In this document: in pieces, positions 17,956 through 27,183 of the stretch
Position numbering within the stretch: position 1 is the stretch's first letter
Layout of the letters: every line of letters begins with the position of its first letter
NCBI RefSeq assembly: GCF_000276605.1
Contig: NZ_AKJX01000108.1
Span: forward strand, 1-40,298
Reading direction: 5' to 3'
Origin: Acidovorax sp. CF316
Lineage (GTDB): Bacteria > Pseudomonadota > Gammaproteobacteria > Burkholderiales > Burkholderiaceae_C
DNA: 40,298 bases
The notes under the pieces: generated by a model
The model's input: the letters and a program-made list of their open reading frames with translations, nothing else
Database searches by the model: none
What the model was told of the DNA's origin: nothing
Made by a program: the position numbers and the translations under genes

Positions 17956-18768
17956 TCAAGCAAGCCAGCGCTTGCGCCGCTTGTAGCTCTTCACGTCCTT
18001 GAAACTCTTGCGCTCGCCGCCACCCACGCCCAGGTAGAACTCCTTGACGTCCTCGTTGCTCGCCAGGTCGCTGGCGGCCCCGTCCATCACCACGCGGCCG
18101 CTTTCCATGATGTAGCCATAGTCGGCGTACTTCAGGGCCATGTTGGTGTTCTGCTCAGCCAGCAGGAAGGTCACCTTCTCCTTGGTGTTCAGGTCCTTGA
18201 CGATGTTGAACACCTCTTCCACGATCTGCGGCGCCAGGCCCATGGAAGGCTCGTCGAGCAGCACCATGCTGGGGTTGGCCATCAGCGCACGGCCGATGGC
18301 GCACATCTGCTGCTCGCCGCCCGAGGTGTAGGCCGCTTGCGAGGTGCGCCGCGTCTTCAGGCGTGGGAAGTAGTTGTAGACCTTCTCCAGGTTGGCGGCG
18401 ATCTCGGCCTTGCTGGAGCGGGTGTAGGAGCCCGTCATCAGGTTCTCCTCGATGGTCAGGTGGGCAAAGCAGTGGCGGCCTTCCATGACCTGCACCACGC
18501 CGCGCTTGACGAGGTCGGCCGGCGAGAGGTTCTCGATGCGCTCGCCGCGCAGTTCGATGCTCCCCTTGGTGACCGCGCCGCGCTCGCCCTGCAGCAGGTT
18601 GGAGACGGCCCGCAGCGTGGTTGTCTTGCCCGCGCCGTTGCCCCCCAGGATGGCGACGATGCTGCCCTCGCGCACCTGTAGCGAGACGCCCTTGAGCACC
18701 AGAATCACGTGGTTGTAGATGACCTCGATGCCATTGACGTTGAGAACGATGTTTGTAGCTTGTTCCAT
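17956..18768 (-). CDS. livF: LivF-type ABC transporter ATP-binding protein
   Basis: This 270-residue ATPase of the branched-chain amino acid type importer has Walker A 'GGNGAGKTT', signature 'TSGGEQQMCAIGRAL', Walker B 'MVLLDEPSMGLAP' and a switch His replaced by Gln in 'LLAEQN', as is normal for LivF. The short helical region and 'QVMEGRHCFAHLTIEENLMTG' are LivF hallmarks. A basic C-terminal tail ('KSYKRRKRWLA') extends a little beyond typical family members. It is separated from livK by 138 bases holding two strong stem-loops, so it may be expressed at a different level from the genes before it. Confidence 0.93.
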   Translation of the reverse strand: MEQATNIVLNVNGIEVIYNHVILVLKGVSLQVREGSIVAILGGNGAGKTTTLRAVSNLLQGERGAVTKGSIELRGERIENLSPADLVKRGVVQVMEGRHCFAHLTIEENLMTGSYTRSSKAEIAANLEKVYNYFPRLKTRRTSQAAYTSGGEQQMCAIGRALMANPSMVLLDEPSMGLAPQIVEEVFNIVKDLNTKEKVTFLLAEQNTNMALKYADYGYIMESGRVVMDGAASDLASNEDVKEFYLGVGGGERKSFKDVKSYKRRKRWLA

Positions 18769-18840
18769 GTGTCGTTACCGGTTGACCAATCGGCAGGCCT
18801 GGTGGCGTACGCATCGCGTCCGCTGCAGGCCTGTCGGCTG

Positions 18841-18860
18841 GCGGCTCCAGGTGGAGCCGC
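18841..18860. other. Stem-loop 1 in the livK-livF gap
   Basis: GCGGCTCC-AGGT-GGAGCCGC is a perfect 8-base stem with a 4-base loop. There is no T-run, so a complete intrinsic terminator is unlikely; 3'-end protection of livK mRNA or partial attenuation before livF is plausible. Confidence 0.5.
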
Positions 18861-18874
18861 ACCGTGGTGATGGC

Positions 18875-18895
18875 CGCAGGGCGTTGTGCCCTGCG
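18875..18895. other. Stem-loop 2 immediately downstream of livK
   Basis: CGCAGGGC-N5-GCCCTGCG is a perfect 8-base stem starting 12 bases after the livK stop on the minus strand. With stem-loop 1 it forms a tandem pair in the intercistronic gap. Confidence 0.5.
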
Positions 18896-18906
18896 CGCCA
18901 TTCACA

Positions 18907-20235
18907 TCAGGACTGGCAATCCGCGGCGTCGCGGCGGGTCATCTTCTTGTCCCCCAGGTATTTGTCGGCACCGGCCTTGACCATGGGCTTGATGATCTGG
19001 TCATCGGCCTGGTACCAGTCGGACGAGAAATTCCACTTGCTGCCGTCCCAGGAGTGCACGCGCGCCCAGGTCGATCCCATGTGGTCGGCGCAGCTGGTGG
19101 ACAGGGGGCGCATCAGGCCGCCGAATCCCATGGCGTCGAGCTTCTTCTGGTCCAGGGCCAGGTTCTCCATGCCCCAGCGCACTTGCTCGCCGGTCATGAC
19201 CTTGCCCTTGCCGAAGCGTTCCTGCGCGCGGCGCACCGACTCCACCGCCAGCATCTGGATGATCACGCCGCGCGTGTACAGCACCGAGCCCACTTCGTCC
19301 TTGGGGCCCGTGCCCTGGCTCTTGTCGTGCACATGCTTGAGGATGTCCTGGATCACCTTGCTTTGCGTGCCGTAGCCGTTCAAGGCCAGGGCGTGGTAGC
19401 CCTTGGCGCCCTCACCCACGTCGCGCACGTCGGGTTCGGCACCGGCCCACCACACGCCATAGAGCTTGTCGCGCGGAAAGCCGGTGGCCTGGGCTTCCTT
19501 CAGGGCGGTGGAGTTCATCACGCCCCAGCCCCACAGCAGCACGTAGTCGGGACGGCTCTGGCGCACCTGCAGCCAGGTGGCCTTCTGCTCCACGCCAGGT
19601 GCGGTCACGGGCAGCATCTGCAGCTCGAAGCCATGCATCTTGGCGCGCTCCTGCAGCAGCGGGATGGGTTCCTTGCCGAACGGGCTGTCGTGGTAAACCA
19701 GCGCGATCTTCTTGCCCTTGAGCTTGTCCAGTCCGCCCGCGCCCTTGCCGATGTGCTGGATCAGGATGTCGGCGCCGGTCCAGTAGCTGCCCATGAAGGG
19801 GAAGTTCCACTTGAAGGCCTGGCCGTCCTGCGCCACCGACAGGCCGTAGCCCAGCGTCATCAGCGGGATTTTGTCCACGGGCGCCTTCTCGGTCAGCGCA
19901 AAGGTGATGCCGGTGGCCTGCGGGTCGAACAGCGCCACGCCGGGCTTGCCCTTCAGGCGCTCATAGCATTCCACGCCTCGGTCGGTGGCATAGCCGGTCT
20001 CGCATTCTTCAAAGGTGAGCTTCACGCCGTTGATGCCGCCGTCCCGGGCGTTGATCATCTTGATGTAGTCCTGCTTGCCGTTGGCCCATGGCACGCCGTT
20101 GGGCGCGTAGGGACCGGTGCGGTAGGACAGCAGCGGGAAGAACTGCTCCTTGGCTTGCGCGAAGGCGCTCGTCGCGATGGACGAAGCACCTGCAGCAACC
20201 ACCGTGGCGGCGATCACGAGTTTCGAAAGCTTCAT
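18907..20235 (-). CDS. livK: Liv-type ABC transporter periplasmic substrate-binding protein
   Basis: This 442-residue periplasmic binding protein of the Peripla_BP_6 type has a Sec signal peptide ('MKLSKLVIAATVVAAGASSIATSAFAQ'). The mature part shows 'LLSYRTGPYAPNGVPWANGKQDYIKMINARDGGINGVKL', 'KKIALVYHDSPFGKEPIPLLQERAKMHG' and 'TWLQVRQSRPDYVLLWGWGVM', the two-lobe pattern of LivJ/HbaE-like receptors. It is clearly longer than the E. coli leucine-binding protein. AAAGGAG precedes the ATG at 20235. With a CoA ligase at each end of the operon, the ligand is more likely an organic acid than an amino acid; that is inference from context. Confidence 0.9.
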   Translation of the reverse strand: MKLSKLVIAATVVAAGASSIATSAFAQAKEQFFPLLSYRTGPYAPNGVPWANGKQDYIKMINARDGGINGVKLTFEECETGYATDRGVECYERLKGKPGVALFDPQATGITFALTEKAPVDKIPLMTLGYGLSVAQDGQAFKWNFPFMGSYWTGADILIQHIGKGAGGLDKLKGKKIALVYHDSPFGKEPIPLLQERAKMHGFELQMLPVTAPGVEQKATWLQVRQSRPDYVLLWGWGVMNSTALKEAQATGFPRDKLYGVWWAGAEPDVRDVGEGAKGYHALALNGYGTQSKVIQDILKHVHDKSQGTGPKDEVGSVLYTRGVIIQMLAVESVRRAQERFGKGKVMTGEQVRWGMENLALDQKKLDAMGFGGLMRPLSTSCADHMGSTWARVHSWDGSKWNFSSDWYQADDQIIKPMVKAGADKYLGDKKMTRRDAADCQS

Positions 20236-20357
20236 GGATGTCTCCTTTGGATGAATATGTTGAAGCACGGGAAAAACCAAGTTAACGGCAACGCGGAAAG
20301 AGGGTATGAGGACTTGCGTGTAAGGGGTTTCCTGAGGGGGCGGGCCGGACGCGGTCC

Positions 20358-21434
20358 TCAGTGCGGGAAGGGCCACAGCCGCAGCTTCTGCTTGCCCGTG
20401 GACCAGAGCTTGGCCAGGCCATGGGGCTCCACGATCAGGAACCACACGATGAGCGCGCCGAAGATCATCAGCTCGGCGTGCGACACGCCGGCCGTGGAGA
20501 TGGTGATGCCGAACAGGCCCAGCAAGGCCGGCAGGAACTGGTTGAGCACGATGGGCAGCACCACGATGAAGGCCGCACCGAAGAAGCCACCCATGATGGA
20601 ACCCAGGCCGCCGATGATCACCATGAACAGCAGCCGAAACGAGATCTCCACCGAGAAGGCCGCCGGCTCCCAGGCACCCAGGTGCACGAAGGCCCACAGC
20701 GCACCGGCCATGCCGATGATGAAGGAGCTGACGGCGAAGGCGCTGAGCTTGGCGTACATCGGGCGGATGCCGATCACGGCGGCTGCCACGTCCATGTCGC
20801 GGATGGCCATCCATTCGCGGCCGATGGCGCCGCGCACCAGGTTCTTGGCCAGCAGCGCGACCACCACCAGCACCGCCAGGCAGAAGATGTACTTGCTGGT
20901 GGCGCTTTCGATGGGCATGCCGAAGACCTGCAGGCTGTTCACCGAGACCGAGCCCGAATCGGAGTTGTTGGTGAACCACTTGATGCGCAGGAACATCCAG
21001 TCGCTGAAGAACTGCGCCGCCAGCGTCGCCACCGCCAGGTACAGGCCCTTGACGCGCAGGCTGGGCAGCCCGAACAGGATGCCGAAGAACGTGGCACACA
21101 GGCCGCCGAGGATCAGCGTGGGAATCAGCGGCATGCCGGGGATGCGCACGAAGAAGTTGTAGGCCCCGTAGGCCCCTACGGCCATGAAGGCGCCCGAGCC
21201 CAGCGAGATCTGCCCGCAGTAGCCGACGAGGATGTTCACCCCCAGGGCCGCCAGCGCCATGATGACGAAGGGTATGAGGATGGCGCGGAAGAGGTAGTCG
21301 CTGGCCAGCATGGGCACGGCGATGAAGGCCACGGCCAGGATGAGGCCGATGGCGATGCGGTCCTGCGCGATCGGGAAGATCTGCTGGTCGGCGCGGTAGC
21401 TGGTCTTGAACTGGCCGTTTTCGCGGTAGAGCAT
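20358..21434 (-). CDS. livM: LivM-type ABC transporter permease
   Basis: This 358-residue inner-membrane permease has many hydrophobic helices and the LivM hallmarks 'LGVNILVGYCGQISLGSGAFMAVGAYGAYNF', 'LPSLRVKGLYLAVATLAAQFF', 'GREWMAIRDMDVAAAVIGI' (the coupling loop to the ATPases), 'KLSAFAVSSFIIGMAGALW' and 'FMVIIGGLGSIMGGFFGAAFIVVLP'. It would pair with the LivH-type permease encoded 25 bases upstream in the same operon. A hydrophilic N-terminus of about 25 residues precedes the first helix. Confidence 0.93.
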   Translation of the reverse strand: MLYRENGQFKTSYRADQQIFPIAQDRIAIGLILAVAFIAVPMLASDYLFRAILIPFVIMALAALGVNILVGYCGQISLGSGAFMAVGAYGAYNFFVRIPGMPLIPTLILGGLCATFFGILFGLPSLRVKGLYLAVATLAAQFFSDWMFLRIKWFTNNSDSGSVSVNSLQVFGMPIESATSKYIFCLAVLVVVALLAKNLVRGAIGREWMAIRDMDVAAAVIGIRPMYAKLSAFAVSSFIIGMAGALWAFVHLGAWEPAAFSVEISFRLLFMVIIGGLGSIMGGFFGAAFIVVLPIVLNQFLPALLGLFGITISTAGVSHAELMIFGALIVWFLIVEPHGLAKLWSTGKQKLRLWPFPH

Positions 21435-21459
21435 GAAAGTCTCCTGTTGTTCTTATGGG

Positions 21460-22389
21460 TTACACGCGATCAATGATTTTTTCTCCGAACAAGCCTTGCG
21501 GCCTGAAGAGAAGAAACACCAGCGCCAGCACATACGCGAACCAGATCTCGATACCCCCGCCCACATACGGGCCCAGATACACCTCGGAGAGCTTCTCGCC
21601 CACGCCGATGATGAGCCCGCCGATGATGGCGCCGGGCACCGAGGTCAGGCCGCCGAGGATCACCACGGGCAGGGCGCGCAGGGCCACCGTGGTCAGCGAG
21701 AACTGCACACCGAGCTTGGAGCCCCAGATCATCCCGGCCACCAGGGCCACGACGCCGGCCACGCACCACACGATCACCCAGATGCGATTGAGCGGAATGC
21801 CGATCGACTGGGCGGCCTGGTGGTCGTCGGCCACGGCGCGCAGGGCGCGGCCGGTGGAGGTCTTCTGGAAGAACACGCTGAGCAGTACCACCAGCGCGGC
21901 GGCGATGCCGGCGGCGATCACGTCTTCCTTGTTGACCAGCACGCCGCCCTGGAACATGGACTCGAGCAGGAACACCGGGTCCTTGGGCATGCCGATGTCG
22001 ATCTTGTAGATGTCGCTGCCGAACATCGTCTGGCCCAGGCCTTCGAGGAAGTAGGTGATCCCGAGCGTGGCCATGAGCAAGGTGGCGCCCTCCTGGTTCA
22101 CGAGGTGGCGCAGCACCAGCTTCTCGATGAGCCAGGCCACCACGAACATGATGGCGCCGGCGATGACGAAGGCCGCCACGGTGGCCACCACGGGGCTGGC
22201 GATGCCGGTCCACTTGGGGATCCATTCGGCAAAGCGCGCCATGGCCAGGGCGGCGAACAGCACCATCGCGCCCTGCGCGAAGTTGAAGACGCCCGAGGCC
22301 TTGTAGATCAGCACGAAGCCCAGTGCCACCAGCGAGTACAGCATGCCGGCCATGAGGCCGCCGATCAGTGTTTCAAGAAAGAATGCCAT
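21460..22389 (-). CDS. livH: LivH-type ABC transporter permease
   Basis: This 309-residue inner-membrane permease starts 'MAFFLETLIGGLMAGMLYSLVALGFVLIYKASGVFNFAQGAMVLFAAL', a classical LivH opening. It carries the cytoplasmic coupling loop 'TSTGRALRAVADDHQAAQSIGIPLNRIWVIVW' and the conserved 'LRALPVVILGGLTSVPGAIIGGLIIGVGEKL'. It follows livG by 21 bases and precedes livM by 25 bases in one operon. The substrate is set by the binding protein and is not readable from this sequence. Confidence 0.94.
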   Translation of the reverse strand: MAFFLETLIGGLMAGMLYSLVALGFVLIYKASGVFNFAQGAMVLFAALAMARFAEWIPKWTGIASPVVATVAAFVIAGAIMFVVAWLIEKLVLRHLVNQEGATLLMATLGITYFLEGLGQTMFGSDIYKIDIGMPKDPVFLLESMFQGGVLVNKEDVIAAGIAAALVVLLSVFFQKTSTGRALRAVADDHQAAQSIGIPLNRIWVIVWCVAGVVALVAGMIWGSKLGVQFSLTTVALRALPVVILGGLTSVPGAIIGGLIIGVGEKLSEVYLGPYVGGGIEIWFAYVLALVFLLFRPQGLFGEKIIDRV

Positions 22390-22410
22390 GGTTGTTGTTC
22401 TCCTGATCGG

Positions 22411-23238
22411 TCAATGCGATGTGCCCAGGTAGGCGCTGATCACGTCCTGGTTGTTGCGCACCTCGTCGGGGGTCCCGTCGCCGATCTTCTTGCCGTAGTC
22501 GAGCACCACCACGCGGTCGGAGATGTCCATCACCACGCCCATGTCGTGCTCGATGAGCACGATGGTGGTGCCGAACTCATCGTTCACGTCGAGGATGAAG
22601 CGGCACATGTCCTGCTTTTCCTCGACGTTCATGCCGGCCATGGGCTCATCGAGCAGCAGCACCTGCGGCTCCATGGCCAGGGCGCGGCCCAGGTCCACGC
22701 GCTTTTGCAGGCCATAGGGCAACTGGCCGACGGGGGTCTTGCGGTAGGCCTGGATTTCCAGGAAGTCGATGATGTGCTCGACGAACTCGCGGTGGCGGAT
22801 CTCCTCGCGCTCGGCCGGGCCGATGCGCAGCGCCTGCAGCAGCAGGTTGCTTTTGATCTTCAGGTTGCGCCCGGTCATGATGTTGTCGATGACGCTCATG
22901 CCCTTGAACAGCGCCAGGTTCTGGAAGGTGCGCGCCACGCCCATCTCGGCCACCTGGCGCGAGTTCATGTGCGAGAAGGTCTTGCCGCGGAAAGTGATGG
23001 AGCCGTCCTGCGGCGTGTACACGCCGTTGATGCAGTTGAGCATGGAGCTCTTGCCCGCGCCGTTGGGCCCGATGATGGCGCGGATCTCGTGCTCCTTGAC
23101 GTTGAAGGAGATGTCGGTGAGCGCCTTCACGCCGCCGAACCGCAGGCTGATGTTCTTGACGTCGAGGATGACGTCGCCGATCTTCTTTTGGTTCATGGTG
23201 GGGTGTTGCTGCTCGGGCGGGTAGAGAGCGGGTTTCAT
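22411..23238 (-). CDS. livG: LivG-type ABC transporter ATP-binding protein
   Basis: This 275-residue ATPase has Walker A 'GPNGAGKSS', Q-loop 'ARTFQNLALFKGMSVIDNIMTG', signature-region 'LPYGLQKRVDLGRALAM', Walker B 'VLLLDEPMAGMN' and switch His in 'VLIEHDMG'. The signature reads YGLQK rather than LSGGQ, which is common in LivG. I chose the ATG at 23238 because it overlaps the ligase stop (ATGA); an internal ATG at 23196 would give a 261-residue protein closer to the usual LivG length and is a fair alternative, since neither has a strong ribosome binding site. It is the second gene of the operon. Confidence 0.9.
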   Translation of the reverse strand: MKPALYPPEQQHPTMNQKKIGDVILDVKNISLRFGGVKALTDISFNVKEHEIRAIIGPNGAGKSSMLNCINGVYTPQDGSITFRGKTFSHMNSRQVAEMGVARTFQNLALFKGMSVIDNIMTGRNLKIKSNLLLQALRIGPAEREEIRHREFVEHIIDFLEIQAYRKTPVGQLPYGLQKRVDLGRALAMEPQVLLLDEPMAGMNVEEKQDMCRFILDVNDEFGTTIVLIEHDMGVVMDISDRVVVLDYGKKIGDGTPDEVRNNQDVISAYLGTSH

Positions 23239-25181
23239 GCGGCGGCCTTGATGGGGGCAAAGGTCTTGGTATCCGACAGCTTGAGCGTGGCGCTCACACT
23301 GCCCGTGCGGCCGTCCTCGAACTTGACCTGGGTTTCGATGAACTGCTCGGTGCGCCCGGCGTACAGCGCCTCGACCAGCACGCCATACTTGTCGGCGATG
23401 AAGCCGCGGCGGACCTTGTTGGTGCGCGTGAGTTCGCCGTCGTCGGCATCGAGCTCCTTGTGCAGCACCAGGAAGCGGCTGACCTGGCTGCCGGCCAGCA
23501 GCGCGTCGCTCGCCAGGTCGGCATTGACCTTCTCCACGCATTCGCGGATGAGTTCGTACACCTCGGGCTTTTGCGCCAGGTCGGTGTAGCCGGCATAGGG
23601 CAGGTTGCGGCGCTCGGCCCAGTTGCCGACGGCGTCGAAGTCGATGTTGACCATCACGCAGACCTTCTCGCGGCCGTCGCCCAGGGCGACGACTTCCTTG
23701 ATGTGCGGGAAGAACTTGAGCTTGTTCTCGACGTACTTGGGCGCGAACATGGCGCCATCGTTGGCACCGCCCTTGATGCGGCCCACGTCCTTCACGCGGT
23801 CGATGATCTTGAGATGGCCCTGCGCGTCGAGAAAGCCGGCGTCGCTGGTGTGGTACCAGCCGTCGGCGGTGAGCACCTCGGCCGTGGCCTTGGGGTTCTT
23901 GTAGTACTCCTTGAGCAGGCCGGCGGACTTGACGAGGATCTCGCCGTTGTCGGCCACCTTGATCTCGACGCCGCGGATGGGCACGCCCACGGTGTCGGCG
24001 CGCGCCTGGTTGTCGGGTTGCAGGCAGACGAAGACGGCGGTCTCGGTGGAGCCGTAGAGCTGCTTGAGGTTGATGCCGATGGAGCGGTAGAAGGTGAACA
24101 GGTCGGGCCCGATGGCTTCGCCCGCCGTGTAGGCCACCCGCACCCGCGAGAAGCCCAGGTTGTTGCGCAGCGGGCCATAGACCAGCAGGTTCCCGAGGGC
24201 GTACTTGATGCGGTCGAGGGCGCCCACGGGCTGGCCGTCCATGAGCGCCGGGCCCACGCGCTGGGCCACGGACATGCAGGCCTGGAACATCTTGCGCTTC
24301 AAGCGGCCGGCGTCCTCCATGCGGATCATCACGCTGGTGAGCAGGCCTTCGAAGATGCGCGGTGGCGCGAAGTAGTAGGTGGGGCCCACTTCCTTGAGGT
24401 CGATGGTCACGGTGCTGGCCGACTCGGGGCAATTGACCACGTAGCCGCAGGCCAGCCACTGCGCGTAGCTGAAGATGTTCTGGCCGATCCAGGCCGGGGG
24501 CAGGTAGGCCAGCACCTCTTCGCTGCCGGTGAGCTTGTCGAACTCGGCACCGGCCGAGGCGCGGTCGAGCAGGGTGCTGTGCGTGTGCACCACGCCCTTG
24601 GGGTTGCCGGTGGTGCCCGAGGTGAAGAACATGGCGGCCACGTCGCCGGGTTGCGCCTTGGCGACTTCGTCACGGAACCATGTCGGGTGCTGGGCGGCAA
24701 AGGCCTTGCCCGCTTCGATCAAGGCGTCCAGGGATGACAGGCCCTCTTCCTGGTAGTTGCGCAGGCCGCGTGGGTCGTCGAAGAAGATGCGCGCGATCAG
24801 CGGGCACTGCTCGCGGATCTCGAGCAGCTTGTCCACCTGCTCCTGGTCTTCCACCATGCAAAAGCGCACCTCGGCATTGTTCAGCGGGAAGATGCACTCG
24901 GCACCCACGGCGTCCTGGTACAGCGGCACCGGAATGGCACCCAGGGACTGCGCGGCCAGCATGGTCGCGTACAGGCGGGGGCGGTTGGCGCCGATCACCA
25001 CCATGTGCTCACCGCGCTGCAGCCCCGCCTGGTGCAGGCCGGCTGCCACATGCTCCACCAGCCGTGCCAGGTCGGCCCAGCTGTGGGCCTGCCAGATGCC
25101 GTATTCTTTTTCGCGCAGGGCCGCAGCCGTGGGGCGTTCGGCGGCGTGTTGGAGCAGCAGTTGTGGGAACGTGGTCTTCAT
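23235..25181 (-). CDS. Long-chain-type acyl-CoA ligase (AMP-forming), first gene of the Liv-type operon
   Basis: This 648-residue ANL enzyme resembles the long-chain fatty acyl/aryl-CoA ligases with an extended C-terminal region. The phosphate loop TSGTTGNPKG is at 187-196, followed by 'YFAPPRIFEGLLTSVMIRME', 'LKQLYGSTETAVFVCLQ' (A5), 'GWYHTSDAGFLDAQGHLKIIDRVKDVGRIKGG' (A7-A8) and 'FAPKYVENKLKFFPHIKEVVALGDGR'. Near the C-terminus, 'DDGELTRTNKVRRGFI' holds a basic cluster at the usual A10 place. AGGAAC lies before the ATG at 25181. Being cotranscribed with an importer suggests it traps the imported acid as a CoA ester. The acid could be aromatic or a fatty acid. Confidence 0.88.
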   Translation of the reverse strand: MKTTFPQLLLQHAAERPTAAALREKEYGIWQAHSWADLARLVEHVAAGLHQAGLQRGEHMVVIGANRPRLYATMLAAQSLGAIPVPLYQDAVGAECIFPLNNAEVRFCMVEDQEQVDKLLEIREQCPLIARIFFDDPRGLRNYQEEGLSSLDALIEAGKAFAAQHPTWFRDEVAKAQPGDVAAMFFTSGTTGNPKGVVHTHSTLLDRASAGAEFDKLTGSEEVLAYLPPAWIGQNIFSYAQWLACGYVVNCPESASTVTIDLKEVGPTYYFAPPRIFEGLLTSVMIRMEDAGRLKRKMFQACMSVAQRVGPALMDGQPVGALDRIKYALGNLLVYGPLRNNLGFSRVRVAYTAGEAIGPDLFTFYRSIGINLKQLYGSTETAVFVCLQPDNQARADTVGVPIRGVEIKVADNGEILVKSAGLLKEYYKNPKATAEVLTADGWYHTSDAGFLDAQGHLKIIDRVKDVGRIKGGANDGAMFAPKYVENKLKFFPHIKEVVALGDGREKVCVMVNIDFDAVGNWAERRNLPYAGYTDLAQKPEVYELIRECVEKVNADLASDALLAGSQVSRFLVLHKELDADDGELTRTNKVRRGFIADKYGVLVEALYAGRTEQFIETQVKFEDGRTGSVSATLKLSDTKTFAPIKAAA

Positions 25182-25414
25182 TCCGGTTCCTAAAAGTAAA
25201 AGGTGTCCGCCCGGTGACAGCCGGGAGCGCGGCCTTGTGGCTGCGTACGGGACGAATGCTAGGACCGACTTTGACGCCATCTTGTCTTGCCGACGACAAT
25301 TTACGGGAAACTACTCCTCGGGTGAAACCCTGACGCACTGCCGAGGGCTGTTTTGCGGGGGTAGCGGGCGGGGTATCGCAGAGCACGTCGCGGTGGGGCG
25401 GTATCCTCACGGGC

Positions 25415-27178
25415 ATGTACGCCCCGTTCTTCGGTCTCCAGCACCCGCCGTTCTCCATCGCCCCCGACCCGCGCTACCTGTTCATGAGCGAACGGCACCG
25501 GGAGGCGCTGGCCCATCTGCTGTATGGGCTGGATGCCGGGGGCGGCTTCGTGCTGCTCACGGGCGAGGTGGGTGCGGGCAAGACCACGGTGTGCCGCTGC
25601 TTCCTGGAGCAGATCCCCGAGAACTGCAACGTGGCCTACATCTTCAACCCCAAGCTCACGGTGGGTGAGCTGCTGCGCTCGATCTGCGACGAGTTCGGCG
25701 TGCCGCACAAGCCTGCGGTGCCGGGCCTGGAGACGATCAAGGACTGCATCGACCCGCTCAACGCGTCGCTGCTGGCGGCGCATGCCAGCGGCCGCAACAA
25801 CGTGCTCATCATCGACGAGGCGCAGAACCTCGAGGCCGACGTGCTCGAGCAGCTGCGCCTGCTGACCAACCTGGAGACCAGCGAGCGCAAGCTGCTGCAG
25901 ATCATCCTCATCGGCCAGCCCGAGTTGCGCAGCATGGTCGCGCGACCCTCGCTGGAGCAGCTGGCGCAGCGCGTGATCGCGCGCTTTCACCTCGACGCGC
26001 TGAGCGCGCAGGAGACGCAGCAGTACATTGCGCACCGGCTGGCCGTGGCCGGGTGGCGCGGCCCGGTGCCGTTCAGCCGGCGCGCCCTGCGGCGCGTGCA
26101 TGCTCTTTCGCGCGGCATACCGCGGCGCATCAACCTGCTGTGCGACCGGGCGCTGCTCGGCGCCTATGCGGCCGGCACACGCGAGGTGAGCACCGCCATC
26201 GTCGAGCGTGCAGCGCGCGAAGTGTTCGGTGCGCCCGTGCCCGCTGCGGGGGCCACCGCAACGCGCCCCGGCCGGGCCGGCCTGCCGCGCTGGGCCGTGG
26301 CTGGTGCCGGAGTGGTGGCGGGCGCGGCCATTGTGGCCGCCACGGGGTGGGCCCTGGGCCTGCGGTCCTCGCAAACGCCGGCGGCGGTGAAGGCTGCGAG
26401 CACGGCTCCCGTGGCGCCGCAGCGCGCGGCTTCCGCGCCGGTGGCCAGGCCGCCCGCGGTCACGGCCTCGGCGGTGGCCGTGAGCGCCGGCGCGGCCTCC
26501 CAGGCAGTGCCCGCATCTGCCGCAGCGTCGGCCGCCAGCAGCACGCCGCCCCCGGTGTCCGGGCTGCAGCAATTCCTGATGGCGCAGCAGTCCAGTGATG
26601 CGGCGGCCTGGCAGGCCCTGGCCTCGGCCTGGGGCGCCAAGGTGGCCGAAGGCGCCGATGCCTGCACCACGCTGCCCCGCGATGGGCTACGCTGCTACCG
26701 CAACCGGCGTGCGGGGCTGAACCTGATCCGCCAGATCGACCGGCCCGTGCTGCTCACGCTGTTCCCCTCGGAGGAGGGGGACAACGCCGTCTCGGCCGTG
26801 CTGCGCGGCCTGGACGACGACATGGCCACGCTGGAGAGTGGTGGCCGCACGCTGCATGTGCCGTTGGCCGACCTGGCGCAGGTATGGCGCGGCGACATGG
26901 CCACCCTGTGGCGGGCCCCGCCCGGCATGCCCGACAAGGGCGAGATCACCGAGAGCCCGGCGGGTGCGGCCTGGCTCGATGCACGCCTGGCCTCCAAGGC
27001 GGCCGGCGGCGCCGGGCCCAGCAGCCGGCCCGTGACGCCCGCGCTGCGGCAGTCGCGCATCCACCGCTTCCAGCTGGCCCAGGGCGTGACGCCCGATGGC
27101 CGGGCTGGCCCCCTGACCCTCATGCTGCTCAACCGCGCCGCCGGCGTGAAAGAACCGCGCCTGCGCACCGGAGCCTGA
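25415..27178 (+). CDS. gspA: GspA/ExeA-type AAA ATPase of type II secretion
   Basis: This 587-residue inner-membrane ATPase is of the ExeA/GspA type, which with GspB helps assemble the secretin across peptidoglycan. The N-terminus 'MYAPFFGLQHPPFSIAPDPRYLFMSERHREALAHLLYGL' is diagnostic. Walker A GEVGAGKTT is at 50-58 and Walker B LIIDEA at 131-136. A transmembrane helix ('WAVAGAGVVAGAAIVAATGWALGL') lies at roughly 290-315, then an Ala/Pro/Val-rich linker. A periplasmic region with 'CYRNRRAGLNLIRQIDRPVLLTL' resembles a C39-peptidase-like module, and a C-terminal peptidoglycan-binding motif reads 'FQLAQGVTPDGRAGPLTLMLLNRA'. It is 5 bases from gspB; the rest of the gsp system is not in the window. 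Confidence 0.88.
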   Translation: MYAPFFGLQHPPFSIAPDPRYLFMSERHREALAHLLYGLDAGGGFVLLTGEVGAGKTTVCRCFLEQIPENCNVAYIFNPKLTVGELLRSICDEFGVPHKPAVPGLETIKDCIDPLNASLLAAHASGRNNVLIIDEAQNLEADVLEQLRLLTNLETSERKLLQIILIGQPELRSMVARPSLEQLAQRVIARFHLDALSAQETQQYIAHRLAVAGWRGPVPFSRRALRRVHALSRGIPRRINLLCDRALLGAYAAGTREVSTAIVERAAREVFGAPVPAAGATATRPGRAGLPRWAVAGAGVVAGAAIVAATGWALGLRSSQTPAAVKAASTAPVAPQRAASAPVARPPAVTASAVAVSAGAASQAVPASAAASAASSTPPPVSGLQQFLMAQQSSDAAAWQALASAWGAKVAEGADACTTLPRDGLRCYRNRRAGLNLIRQIDRPVLLTLFPSEEGDNAVSAVLRGLDDDMATLESGGRTLHVPLADLAQVWRGDMATLWRAPPGMPDKGEITESPAGAAWLDARLASKAAGGAGPSSRPVTPALRQSRIHRFQLAQGVTPDGRAGPLTLMLLNRAAGVKEPRLRTGA

Positions 27179-27183
27179 TCCCC

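Noticed and set aside
25271..25300. TTGACG and GACAAT 18 bases apart as a gspA promoter
   Set aside because: The -10 match is weak, the site is more than 110 bases from the start codon, and an overlapping imperfect TTGTC/GACAA repeat makes the reading ambiguous.
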